From Paramacrobiotus metropolitanus (Eukaryota; Tardigrada; Eutardigrada; Parachela; Macrobiotidae): a stretch of 64,000 nt of DNA. The stretch covers positions 868,001-932,000 of the forward strand of contig NW_026570226.1 of assembly GCF_019649055.1 (NCBI RefSeq), written 5' to 3'. Each line of letters starts with the position of its first letter. The first letter of the stretch is position 1. Position numbers and translations under genes: made by a program. A model generated the notes under the pieces. The model made no database searches, was not told the origin of the DNA, and saw nothing but the letters and a program-made list of their open reading frames with translations. Of this stretch, positions 23,468 through 38,472 are shown in pieces.

Positions 23468-26400
23468 AGTGATTTTTAACGTTGATCTGACTGAATTTGA
23501 AAGATAATGATTAGCAAAAAATGAAAAATACTTGTTTTTATTGTGATTTGTAGATTTACCATTAGATAGGGATAAGGCATTCCAAAATTCTTTTCTTGGA
23601 AATGAAACTAATTGTAACTAATGAAACTGTGTGATCAATTTTAATATTAATTTTAAATTGTTTTACAAGTGGAAGCCTTTTACAGGGCATAGATTATTAT
23701 CTTTGTGAGAGCTGGTTTTTATTTTTTTACATTTTGTACAGTTTGGTAACTATGCTTGTTCAACGTTCATCAGACTTTTTCGTGGTGTGTTCACGTCAGA
23801 TCTGACTTGTTCAAAATGGAGTTCGGTAGTGTATTCCTTGGCTAGAAATCGTGGCAGCTGCGTTTTTCTGATGGCGTGTTTGTTCTGTGTTAATTTTCAC
23901 CTGCTATCCATATATTTTTACATATTACAGCACACAAAAGTTGACCCAGTATATTTTCATTCACTTAATTAGAGAATTAGCGACTCAAGTTTATACTGTG
24001 TTTAAAAAACCGGATATTATCAAGTGTTGAGTAGTACTGCTGGAGGCGCATTAATAAAACTGAGCTAATAAAAGTTTTTATAATTAATTGCTTAACGGTG
24101 CAATCAAAGCAATGGCTTTAATCGTACCGTAGCTGCACAAATGCAGACACAAGTGAATACGCCGGGTCAAGAGTCATCATTACATAATTAGGAAAGAAAT
24201 TGCACGATCACAAAACTGCACAAAATCCGAAAGCGAGGACAAGAAACTTAGAAAGGTTACTTATAATAATTGTAAAACTAGAAACCATACTACACAAATT
24301 CATTCTGTTTAAGTTAACAATTTACTTAACAATCCATGGTCAACGACTCAACGTTCAGCAAGATGTATCACACCGGTAAGAATACTGCCCTATAGAGTAA
24401 TTCTGCACTTGCTCGGTAACACATTTGTGTTGCTTTAATATTCCTTAAGGACGATGCTTACAGATTTGTTTCACAAGCGTATTAATTCTTTTACAAGCGT
24501 ATTTCCATAATTTTGGAAGGCGTGCAAATATCCTCGATGTTCGGTATCCGTTGTTCCGACAGAGTACTTGTACAATTCCAGTACTTACTTACTTCGGACG
24601 CATATTTCACAAGCTATTCTAGCAAAGCCAGTGAGCCGAGCCACCCACTGCAAATTTCAAAAATTTGTTTTATTACACGACATTAGTAGCAAGCGCGGGC
24701 ATACTACATGACAGATAAAATCTAACTATTAAAAAAGCTAACCACTAAATTTAATGAAGTAATAAATTATTGCACTACGAGTACTTGATGTATAATATTT
24801 TCTTTGGTTTTTGAACTCTCTGGACAATACTGCGAGATAATGTACACAACGAGTTCTTGTAATTTGACAGTACGGTAATTTCGCAGCTGCAGTTGAATCC
24901 TTTTAAATCTTTTTATTTGTGAAGCTGTTGTCCAAAAACGCGCACTACATAATTATGTCAGAAAACATGCTTAATTATGTCAGTTTATTACATATCGTTA
25001 ACAAACAGGAAGCAGGCGACCGGATTACAGAGAACATCTCATGATTTTTATTTTCATCTACTCGTAAATTAGCCGGAGCCGACGCCGATCCCATGATGGA
25101 TGCCGCATTTCGTTGAATATAGATATCAATTTGAAATGTAACCACATAAACTAGGTATCACAAAAGACCGTAATGCTGTATGGTTGCCTTAAGTACTGTG
25201 GAGTGTGAACGTGGAGTATGGCAAAAATTAAATGGGGTAGTAATTCTATTGTTTTTTTTGCTTGTACACAATTACAATACACACGCAGAACCGCGCCTAT
25301 AGTTGTCGTATGAATGCAATTCATTCATACGACCAGCGCTCGGTACTGGACTACAGCAAGTGCGAGTATATTTAGCGTGCTTGGATTTGCATGACAATGC
25401 AAATTGCAGACGACGCTGGTCTCGTTTTGAGTTCCGGGTGTCTGTGTCGTGTCTGATCCCTCATTCCTGATTCAATCCGCATGGTGACCATAATGACGTA
25501 GTTCTAACCTTCAACTGACCGATTGGATTCCAGCCATTGAACGCAGTTCGACCGTTTTAAAGTCCACATCAACCATAACAAGCAACAATACTGCGAAAAT
25601 TAATTTGCCAATTCATAAATTTTGTACGAGATGAGAATAATTATTCTATTTCGAATGTCATAGTCAGACTGCTGTAAAGTACTAATAAGCTCACTTCGGA
25701 ACTTCTTTTATAATTCACGTTTCCACTAAACGATACGCATTCTAAGCTTCCTCAAGCTTTTACTGATTGATAGCATAATTTAATTTTTTTGAAATAAAGT
25801 TCGTGTAACAGATTCCCGTCTGATCTGCAATAATCGATCAGGTGGTGGAATCTTTTTAACCAGCTCTACATGTGAAGAAAATAAAAGTTTTGTTTAATAA
25901 CTACATAAAGGTGTCCTGCTTTTGAGCTGGTTTCTGTCGGCATAATATAAAATTTACTACATATTCCGTACTCGTAAGTACCACTGAGCCATCGATACTT
26001 CTACTACCGCGCTTTCTTCGTTTTATTCATTTTTACAACCGGTACCGCATTACCCGATTGGGCTGCCTGAGCAACCCCTCCTTTTACACTTCACTCACGT
26101 GACAGCGTCCATCCAGTCTGTCGGGCCTATTTTTACGATACCGACTAGTCGACTACCGAGTGCTTACGTCTGAAATACAACAGCTGTGCCTGCACTGGCA
26201 AACAGGTTTCTGGTTCATGCGTAGCGGAAAATTCAAGTGTGCGACTTCTATACATCTGCTCACGTTGAATGTATTTTCTGTTGCTGCTAATCTACCGTAG
26301 TTTTCCATTTGCTGGAGGGAATCCGGCATTTTTATCACCTTACGAGCTAGCTTCTCAGTTCTGTACATACCGTTCGAACTTGTGTTGTCTGTATAAATGT

Positions 26401-26556
26401 CGCTTGACAGAAATGAACGGAAAATGAGAAATACACCTAACTAGCTGTTACCAACCGAAAGTGGTTTTTTGCTGGCTTGCGCTTGTCCGATCGACATACT
26501 TCGTTTTTCGTTGGTTCTGCGATGTTGAATGGTTAATTATTTTTGCACATCTGATC
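23468..26556. other. Large intergenic region, about 3.1 kb
   Basis: No gene is recognised on either strand. The sequence is AT-rich with short ORFs only. A perfect 12-bp hairpin is listed at 25305-25333. AATAAA elements near 24051 and 24067 could end the FBXO22-like transcript. Confidence 0.45.
25305..25333. repeat. Perfect 12-bp inverted repeat with 5-base loop
   Basis: GTCGTATGAATG at 25305-25316 is the exact reverse complement of CATTCATACGAC at 25322-25333. It could form a cruciform or RNA hairpin, or be a dimeric protein-binding site. No neighbouring gene explains it. Confidence 0.8.
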
Positions 26557-29500
26557 ATGGAAATCAACATCCCAATTCCAAAGGGTCGAGGATTTACTCC
26601 CTTCCCCTTTGGTCAATGTCAGGTACTGAGCGGTCAATTGTCCGCGACGGTTGTGTTTTCCTCAAGAGGTTGGTTGGGTTTGCCTGATCCATTTCGGTTT
26701 TCTCTTGAGCAGATATGCGGAGCGGAAGCTACCGGAAATCATTACGGGGCTAACACGTGCGAAGGCTGCAAGGTAAGCAAGCTCAGTTAGCGTTTGATGC
26801 TGTTCTCTACCATTTTGAAACATTCTGTAGAAAATAAAGCTCAAGATTTTGATTGCAAACTTGTTTGTTTTACAGATTAATTGCCAACATTAGCTTTGAG
26901 CCTTGCTGTTACAGTGTTACTTTTTAAATTTTTTTCTCTTTTTTATGGAGAATCCTTTAGTCGTTATTTGTATTTTCTATTCGAGCATTTTTTTATTACA
27001 GTGTTTTCTCAGTGTGACAAATAATCATAATCAGAAATAATAATCATGCTCCGCTGTGATAATAATACGGTATGACATTACCGCTGCTTACAGTGTTAAT
27101 GCTGATTAGTAATGCTGATTTCATTAAATTTATGTATGAACTCTCATTTTGACTATATTTTGTGTTGAAATATTAAAATTTTATTTCTTTATGGGGTTAG
27201 TTTTCTACATCGATGGGTAATTCGTATGTGCTTGTTGGTGCTTTTTTGAATTCTACACTGGAGGCGTGTATCTGAAATTTGTGTTACTTGTATAACTTGA
27301 TCTTTATTTTGTGTCAGGTTTAAATAGAATATGATCTCGGTAACATATCGGGATTTTTCATGCACAGTGTATTCGGTTGCTTTTTTCGAGAAATACTTTC
27401 AATACACAAATCTGAGTTGATACCGAGAAATTGGACCAGAAATAACTGTTTGCATATCTCGTGTAGCTACGTCATTTCCCGGAGACATCATAACTCATCT
27501 AACTCGCTCTTTACGATTAGTTCCGTGGTTTCATTGCCGCAAAAAGGAAATTTTTTTCTTTACATTTTACATAGACTGAGTTGGTGCAGAATTTAATGTT
27601 ACTTTTATCGTAAGACGAAAACTTTTTTTTGCCTCATCAGGGACCGCGAGTGTGGTTGGATCGGTTTAACTTGTAAAAGCCTAAAAGGTGCATTTTGCAA
27701 TAGTCTGATATCTACTACTACAAATGACAAATAATGAATATTTAACGAAGCGATAGCCATTAATCTGTGCTCACACGACAGCAGTCTCATCAAGGGTTGT
27801 AAAATATTTGAAAATAAGATTTAATGTGGCACTACAATTTTACAATAAATACTATAATGTGCCCCGAATCTGTTTCCTTATTACGCAGTTGGCAGTACAG
27901 TACGCCTGACGGCCTGAGTACGGACAGCGGTTAGCCCGAAATCTGGCATTCACAACAGTCATCCACACATATCTGTAGTATACTGCAGTCGCCACTCTCT
28001 CTTCTTCACCGTGATCTAGAACTAAATTACGTCAGCTAATTATGTGACGATAAGGCTGGGCTATTACTATTCAGACTTCAGAGGTTTAACCATAAGCTCA
28101 ACGATGCCTTATGGTAACCGATTGATGCTATGTGGACTACATTGCGTTCTATCGATTCACTTTTGTGATTTGCGTGGAATAATCGTCCTGTCTGGTTTTG
28201 AACAGGGATTCTTCAAGCGCAGTCTACCCGTTTTCCGAACCTTTCGCTGTTTCTTCGGCAATAGATGCGAGGTGTCTCCTGATACTCGTAATCGTTGTAA
28301 AGCATGCCGATTCCGAAAATGCATCGAAGCGGGAATGGCGCTGGATGGTGAGAGAAATATCTATGATACTTGTAACTATGATACTTGTAATTAGTGCGTT
28401 TTGATTAGTTGAAAAACTTGAATGCTGTGCACGTACATAATCGACGGACGCATTAAAGAACATTAATTTTCTTACTTAATCGAAAGCCAGTGGCTGAATA
28501 GAATATGCCTATCAGGCCCTATCTATGCCGGGTGCGTTGTAGTTATGGTTAGAGTACGACATGTGTACCGAATTCGCTTGTGTTAGTCTAGCATTGTGCA
28601 TTGGTTATAAAAACGTGCTGATTGCTGTGAATTGCTGTTTGGCAGCTTTTAATTAGTTTTATTTGTGTTGTATGGAAATTGTCAATATGTTCTTTAGCTG
28701 TGAAAATGGGACGCATTCCCAAAGCTGTGAAAGAGCAGGCGGTACGATCTGCCGGTGGATCAAGCAGCGCAGCTACGAGCGGAGAAGCCTCTTCATCGGG
28801 AGATAATGTGACGGGACCATCCCATACACGACAGCCCACTCCAACAACTCCATCTCCACCAAGCAACATTGTCCTGCTAAACAGAAGCATTTCGGCTGCG
28901 GAGGCGACGGCGGGCTCTTCAGGCCAACGTTACACTGTAATCCGTAGCAGTTCGCAGGTGGAAGCCGGCAATCATTCAGCGGCACTAGGTACAGTTCACT
29001 ATCCCCAGTCATCTTCCCTGTCGGGTCATCGATTTCATCCGTATCATTCGTCATCTAACACACCAATCGATAAAACTAAAGCACAGCCATTGCCGATGCA
29101 AGAGCAGTCCGACGATGAGGATGTTTCCATGTATGAGGCGCCTACCTACTCGGGTTCGTACCAGCCCGGTCCGAGCCGGCCGAGTACGAGCCGGTACTCG
29201 CCACCGGCTCGAAAAGATGCGGAAATGGGCAGTACGATGACCGATACCGGTCGGACTATACAGCACGAAGACGGTCATCCAAGAACGCTAGACGGCTATG
29301 TCATTCCGTCGTCGCCTAATGCACGCTTTACTGGCAGCGGTGGAGTGTGTTACCCCGCAGTGCGCAAAACAGGCCAGACAATAGTATTTTCTCAGTTACC
29401 TGTCGTGGTCAAACCGTCTCATTTGCCGGAAGTTGTAGATATGGCCATAACTGGACAGAAGGTCAATGAGAACGTTCCAGGACTGAAAGCGCTGCCTGCT

Positions 29501-32500
29501 GATCAGCTGACCGCCGAAATGGCCACGGATGAGACGGCTGTGGCAGTTTTGGAACCGATTGTTCAGGGATCAAAGGACTGTGCCCCCGTCGGTATGTAAT
29601 GTTTGACCTGACTATGTGGTGAAAGCTTATACAGACGCAGTTGTAGCACTTCTCTGTGTTTGTTTATCTTGTTATTTTCAACCGGTAATTTTATTTTATT
29701 TTTTATTTTAAGGTATATTTTATTCAAGTAACTGTGCGATTAAGCGTTTCTGTAGCTGTTCTTCTGTATCCTTAAACGTTATTTTCGAGCCAGTTTGGAT
29801 TATTTTTGGGAAATCAGATTTGTTTGATGTCGTTCGTTATCTTGATAGAAGTATCGTTCGCATTTTAGCATTTTACGTTAGATTGATATCGTTATCGTTT
29901 TTGTAGTGCCACGAGATATTGTGATTATGACGCCGTCCTATGTCCCACCTGAGAAAATACCGGCCCCTCCCCAACCGACTAGTACGCACCACCGCTATCG
30001 CAAGACTCGTAAAGATGGCTCCTCTTCATCGGAATCCTCTCTACTGTCCCCAAGTCCTCATTTAAAAATTCCCGCAGTTATAACAAGTGAATTTTTTCAT
30101 GAACTGGGAAAAGACGAAAATGCCAAGAATTCCATGTGTGAATACACGTTTCGTATCGTCTCGAAGAAGAATAATGAAATTTACGGCGAGGAAACGCGGG
30201 CTAATGAAGTGTTCCTCAAAGAAGCGCTAACGTCAAATAACCTACCGGTGAGAAATCCGTTAATGCGTGATGCGTTTGTGGATTTAGCACATAATACGGT
30301 CTGCATTGATCTTTCCAGAATCAACCGGAGCGTACGCCGCTACAAATGCGAGACATCTTGAAGGATCGTCTTGTGACGCAGGTGAAGCGGGTGGTGATGC
30401 TGAGTGAAAGTATTCCTGGTTTCCGATTTCTTGACATGCATGACCAGCATTCTTTATTGCGGACTTGTATACTGGACACCTGGATGGTTAGTGTTATTAT
30501 TTTATGTCTTTTTCTTCGCTGGATAAATTTTCTTGCAATGCATTTAGGTGCATTCAGCCCGCTTTCTTCGCAATCAGCAGAGTTACATTTTATTTCTGGA
30601 GACCAACACGTTTTATGCGCGCTACTGGATGGAGCAGTTTCTCACGGATGAATTTCTAATGACAGTATTCGAAATGGCCTCCCGAATTAATGCGCTGGAT
30701 TTAAGTTTTGATGAGCTGTCGTTGCTGAAGTGCATATTGATCGTTCGCCCGGGTAAGAGATTTGTTTGAATTGCATGCCCTTTTTGCGTATGGAGAGTTT
30801 GGCATTGACATTGCCACAGAGAAGAAAGCGTTCTGAAGAGAATTTTCATTTAATGCGACTTCGCCGATGCGGTCGACTAAAAGTAGGTGATTGGTGACGT
30901 GTCAGTGGCGGGCGAATTGAAACGTATTCAGTTAAGCGCCGTAGTGATTTACCGAATGTACCGCAAAAAGGAAAGTAGGAGATTTGTGCGTTGTCGCGCA
31001 TGCCATCTGTTTATCTCTGCAGAGCTGCCACTCTGGCATACGATGTATGGACAGTCACATAACTGTCTCGCTAATAGGCCGTCTATTCAACCGTGGTTGT
31101 TAGTCGTACCGGTTTTCTCGGCTTCGTTTGAGCGGAATTTCCACCGTGTATACACTATACACCACCTATCGCTACAGCAACATCTAGGTCGGTTGAAGGA
31201 TTACAGTTTCTTGGAAAGCGATTGTCGAAGGTTATTACAAGGTGGTTGGCGGTATTGCGTAAACACTGATATACTTATGTGACATTATGTGTTGACTCCA
31301 CTTGCACAATATATTTTTGCAGCTTCTGTGTTTGGAAATAATGCGCGGCGATGCTATGAGTGTATCATGCGCGGTCTTTTCTCGTGTTAACGTAGGAGAA
31401 CTTTTTCACTTGTCCGATTTTTGTGAGGCATGCTTGCGTCTGTATTTAGCTTGTATAAATTATAACTAACTATCTGCATCTGAAGTGCTGTTTTTAAACA
31501 TCCGTTTCTTGTGGTCGCAGCCACGTTCTGATCGTAATCAGTTTGTTGTCGTTAAATTATGCTTTTGCATAAAATTATGTATTTCATTGACTAATCATTT
31601 AAGTGATTAGAATTAACAGTTTTTTCTGAGCACCGTCACATAATTAGTGTAGAATGTGTTTAAGACTTGAAGTGGTATTTTGTACCGGAAAAATATGTTG
31701 TTTCTGACATTATCATCTTTTAATTCCTTACTCCATATTATTATCGTGCATTTCAGTTTACCACTTAAACTCTATTAAAATGCACGATGTTATGGGACAA
31801 CAATCTTGTGCTTAAAGTACTGCAAATTTATTTTCGTGGTCATCCGTATAGGATGCGTTTAAATTCAGCGATTGCGGCTGGTCGGGGCTCAATGTAGGGA
31901 AGCACGGAAAAACATGACTATTAATTGTATAATTGTTAATGCAAATGGCAAAGACTTCGACTAATAATTGTATTATTGTTAATGCAAATGGCAAAGACTT
32001 CAGATAATAGTGACTTATGAAACGAATTTATCCTTTTGTCGTATGGATAACTATTACGAGTATAAATTTGCGAAATCGTTTAACTACTTGCTCAGAATTT
32101 TATTGATCATCTTCCGCGTTTAATTCTACAGTACTGGGCTTTTGATCTCTTACTTTGGTTAAAATATTCCGTTATTTGAAAGGAAAGAAACAATCATCGA
32201 CATTAGCGTTTGTGTTTTCCCACAATGTTCAAGGCAGCCGTAGCTTTCGTGATAGCTAAAATGACACATCACTTTAAAAAAGCTACCGTACTTCTTCTAG
32301 TCCTGCTTTCTAGTTCTGCAGGCTGTTTAGCGGATTGTAATCAAGTGTCAAACTGCTGCTTAACGGTTATTTTTATATACTGGCAGCTTGATAATTATTT
32401 TTGAAACTATGTGCTGCGGCTGTATTACAAAGTATTTTGTACTTGCGTTAGAATTGGCAGACGGATGTGATACTCTGCAAATATAGATATAACGTTCATT

Positions 32501-34371
32501 TAAACCAGATCAGCAATATTTACGATTTAATTTTTTGTTATTGAAACCTTTCTTTTACTAAACTAAAAAGCAGAGGACTGTAGAAATCCAAGTAGAAATT
32601 ATGACGAGCAAAATTTGTGGTTGCCTAGTGCTATTATGTGGTGCTGCATAATTTTGGGTGTGCCGTTCAGCTTCTAGGAAGCGGTCAAATTCAAATGAAC
32701 TGACCTGTCAGTTTGACGTCATCCTGGTCTGCTTAGGCGCTTGTTTATCTTTGGGCTTCATATTGTTAGTTATGCAGCCCTACCGGTTTCCTACGAGTAG
32801 TAGGATTTTCCCAGGATAGTATGCTTCGTTGTCAAGCATTGATTAGTGAAAATTCGTTTCGCATCTTTTGTTTAAACACTTGTAGGTTTTCTGCTGCACT
32901 TAAAGTCGCATACAGTCACCGCAGTTCGGCTTACCGTAAATAAAGCAACTAGAATGACTGTTTCTGGCAAAGTCGACTACGACAAAAATTCGCAGTCAAA
33001 GTTTGCAGGGCATACGAGAAAACCAGCATGCCAACAGTATCTGAAAAAAAAAATAAAAATACGAGTACTTAACATAATGCCTTATTAGCAATACGTAGAC
33101 CTACAGACTCTGTATTTCCTATTTCGGCATTATGATGTCAGTGCAGCAAAAGGCGGGATACTGCTGGGAATTCAGATACCATGAACGGACTGACGATTTT
33201 CCTTCCTTTGAACTATTTGTATGAAACTTTAGATGAACAATGCTATACGCGACGGGATAATTGTGAGTAGTATGGAGAACAATATCGTTGATCGGACAAT
33301 ATCACAGTGGTGTTACATTACATTACATTGTTGTTTTGTGTACAACTAAACATCCTCATGTGATGGATGCTTTGAAGCGGGCGAGATGTGTTATGGACGT
33401 CGTAATGTTCTCCTCGAAGACTAAGAGTATTCATACCTGATAAAATAAATACACTTGTTATAATTTAATAGACTCGCAAATATTGGCAAATTCCGTTTAT
33501 CTTGTATTCTGACACGATAACGGTGCCTGCAGCTGACGTAAGATCATATTTCTGGGTGTGACTGACCTTATTTTTATTGTAGATCGTCCCGGCCTGAATC
33601 GTGTTGACTTTATTACGGTGAGTTTGTTGTTTTGTTTGAATTTTCACACTTTGTACTTTTCTATAAGCTAAAAACGATACATTTTGCCTTTGGGGTGTGG
33701 CGTGTGAGTTTGGCATTGAAGTTGCGCTGAATTTTTGTAACCTATGGAAAACTATCGTTTTGTGCTAACGCATGCTAATATTGTGTTGGGTCATTTTGAA
33801 GTGTTTATGGACTATTAAAATATTGTGATCGTTTAAACCCACTTACTATTGATGTCAGCGGTGTCGTTACTTAATTTTTGTTTTCATTTACGGCTCGAAT
33901 TTATTCAAATTGGTCGCCTTTGTAAACAATCGTTATATCAAATCGGCCGCCCTCTGTTAAGTTAGCTCTGATTTTTGCAGGAAATTTTGATATGCTAGCG
34001 CTATTTTTCAGGCGATTCACAATCATTTGCTGGACGCTCTGAAATCGGCGGTCCGCAATCGTCGTCCTGTGGCTGCTAGTCAGTTACTTGTGGATTTAAT
34101 GGAATTGCTAAAAGGCTGGCGTATCTTGGACGTGATGCAGGAGAAATATGTCCATCCCATTGATCTCAGCCATTTCACTCAGGGTCCTTGGAAAGTTGCC
34201 GAACCCTCTTCCAGTGCCGATAATCATGGCCAGGAAACGTCAAAGGTTCAGGAGGAAACGGCTGCGTACAGTAAAGTTTCCGAATTACCTCCTGCCACTG
34301 GGGAAATTCCAACTAGAAATAGTGGTCGTTTGATTGTACAGAGCCAGCTAAATACGAGACGGATAGAATGA
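26557..34371 (+). CDS. Nuclear receptor with complete DNA- and ligand-binding domains, NR1-like
   Basis: Nine exons: 26557-26622, 26713-26772, 28206-28347, 28698-29591, 29907-30247, 30319-30486, 30548-30752, 33583-33617 and 34012-34371. Phases close to 756 residues. The protein is a ligand-regulated or orphan transcription factor. The DNA-binding domain starts only 20 residues from the N-terminus: first zinc finger C21-x2-C24-x13-C38-x2-C41 with P-box CEGCKG, and a second finger ending in NRCKACRFRKC. The extension AVKMGRIPK resembles E75/Rev-erb/HR3-type receptors. A Ser/Pro-rich hinge of several hundred residues follows. The ligand-binding domain has the signature around PGFRFLDMHDQHSLLR, then FDELSLLKCILIVRPDRPGL and helix 10/11 (LMELLKGWRILDVMQEKYV). 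No clear AF-2 helix follows, as in E75/Rev-erb repressors. Subfamily is inference. The first zinc finger is split by a 90-base intron. Confidence 0.88.
31918..32001 (+). repeat. Tandem duplication, 43-bp unit, in nuclear-receptor intron
   Basis: Two copies (31918-31958 and 31961-32001) share ATTGTTAATGCAAATGGCAA and most flanking bases, with a 43-base period. They lie in the 2.8-kb intron 30753-33582. TGCAAAT resembles the POU-factor octamer core (ATGCAAAT), so each unit could be a binding site, but a chance duplication is as likely. Confidence 0.8.
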
Positions 34372-34624
34372 GTCTTTTTTAGAGAAAAATGTTTAGTTTT
34401 TAGTTTTGCTGCGATGTATTCATGTTGTGTTTACACCAAATGGAACTTCTATGCATTTTTTGTACATTTTGTATTTTTCAGGAGAGCCAAATGGGACATA
34501 AATTATTTTTGAGACACTGTTTAACCAAATGTTCACTGTTGTCAGCTCTTGACCATAAATTTTGTTTTTACCTCTCTGATGCTGTAAATATTCTCATATC
34601 ATTGAAGTTATACATTCTTTTTAA

Positions 34625-34630
34625 AATAAA
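34625..34630 (+). terminator. Candidate polyadenylation signal of the nuclear receptor
   Basis: AATAAA lies about 250 bases past the nuclear-receptor stop codon, on the same strand. Confidence 0.5.
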
Positions 34631-34801
34631 CAAAGCGAAACTAGTAAAACATATATTTTTTATATATGCTACACTGCAAAGCAAAGGCTATTCATAAATT
34701 GCCACTTCCATATTATTAAAATTGTTACCGCACCCGGTGCATATAAGACTAGTGTTTGCGATTTTACGAGTTATGCACTCAAAAGTTACCACGGCAGTCT
34801 A

Positions 34802-34898
34802 AGAACCTTAGAAATTTGAAGCTTAGGCGAAACTAAGATTACTGTAAGACTGTAAGTTACATCTTAGTCCCGTCTAAGCTAAAAATTTCTAAGGTTCT
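34802..34898. repeat. 97-base near-perfect hairpin (miRNA-precursor-like or small MITE)
   Basis: The left arm begins AGAACCTTAGAAATTT and the right arm ends AAATTTCTAAGGTTCT, a perfect 16-bp base. Pairing resumes after a 2-base internal loop with AGCTTAG/CTAAGCT, a G-U and two G-C pairs, another 2-base mismatch, then ACTAAGAT/ATCTTAGT, leaving a terminal loop of about 20 bases. Length, small symmetric internal loops and a single terminal loop resemble an animal pre-miRNA. A short terminal-inverted-repeat element would look the same. Either strand could form the hairpin. Confidence 0.75.
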
Positions 34899-36141
34899 GC
34901 ATCGTGTGACTATTATTTTGTTGCTATCTTACGGCGCTTCGGAACAGGAATATTATATACTTACTGTATCTTTACTGCTTCTGGCCGTCTTCGAGACTTC
35001 CTGCTCGATCTTCTGTTCCTGGCATACTGTGACTACTTCTATTCATAGTACGTAGGGATTTTAATCCAACTACAGTATGAGCCACGCATGCATGTACCGG
35101 ATGCGGCTGCTCTTTTGGTGTTTGATTCCGAACTCCGATCACATGAGTATGCTTCCGGGGTTTCTGACCGTTTATTTATCTATTCCGCTGAGAGACATGA
35201 TTTACGTCATTGAATATGATAAACATGTGACAGACCACTCTGCTGTGTTTGCGGCACGCGAGTCGGGAATTTCCGGGAATTCCCTGTAGGTGTAAAAAGG
35301 GTTGTAGCTGATTCAGCAAAACAAATCAACTATCTCACCATGCGGTCCGCGAAACACACGAGCGACGTTCTTAAAGGATTAAACTCTTCGGTGTTTCAGG
35401 TCCGGGCCCTTATGCGATAGGGTCATGGGGCTGCCCTTTATTGCGCAGAAATGCTGCTGGTTTGAAATTTCCACATTTTTTCAAGTGTGAACAACTGTGA
35501 ACCGTTAAAAATTTTGTGCTGTGCCAACAAATATGGCAGTAAAGCTGAAACACCGTGAAAATCAGCTCTGGTGACTATAGTCATAACTCACAAGCTTCTT
35601 CGAAGTGAAAAACTTCGCTTTACTTCCAGTTTGGTTAAGAAAAATAATACCATGAACGGCGAAAGCTATCAAATATTTTTAACTGACAGAGGAATAACCA
35701 AACAAACTCGAAGGGTTCCTACACTTCGACTCAGCCACTGCATTCATTGAGCGTTTTACCTCTTACCCAGCTTAAGGGGGACTAATTTACAAAAATCACA
35801 TAAAAGTCCTTCACTTTCAACTAAACTGCCAATTGTAGGATGAAAACATTAGCATAATTATACTGATTTTTCATTCGAACGAAATTACTTGTGCAAAATG
35901 TCGCTTAACCAATACACCAACTGGGCGAAAGGCCATGCAAAATATTTAAAGAGACCGTCAGACAGAGTACCACTGACAGGAATACAAGTCAGGAACATCG
36001 TAAGTACAAATTGAGATATATATGAGAATAGTTCGTGAGATTACAGCAAGTCCTGCAAAAAATTACAAAACCACAAGAATGATTAAACCGAGAAAACTGA
36101 TGACCGAAAACGGCTTCTACGCACGCTGTTAGCATTGGCGA

Positions 36142-38472
<2,331 letters not shown>

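Larger units (their letters stand above)
34372..36141. other. Convergent intergenic region with a strong hairpin
   Basis: This region separates the 3' ends of the nuclear receptor (+) and alpha-tubulin (-). It holds the receptor polyadenylation signal and the hairpin at 34802-34898. No gene is recognised; the longest ORFs (about 70-90 codons) look random. Confidence 0.45.

Noticed and set aside
30887-31282. 131-codon + strand ORF in the nuclear-receptor intron
   Set aside because: It does not resemble the ligand-binding domain and lacks phase-matched borders. The true next exon is at 33583-33617, which restores the conserved RPDRPGL motif.
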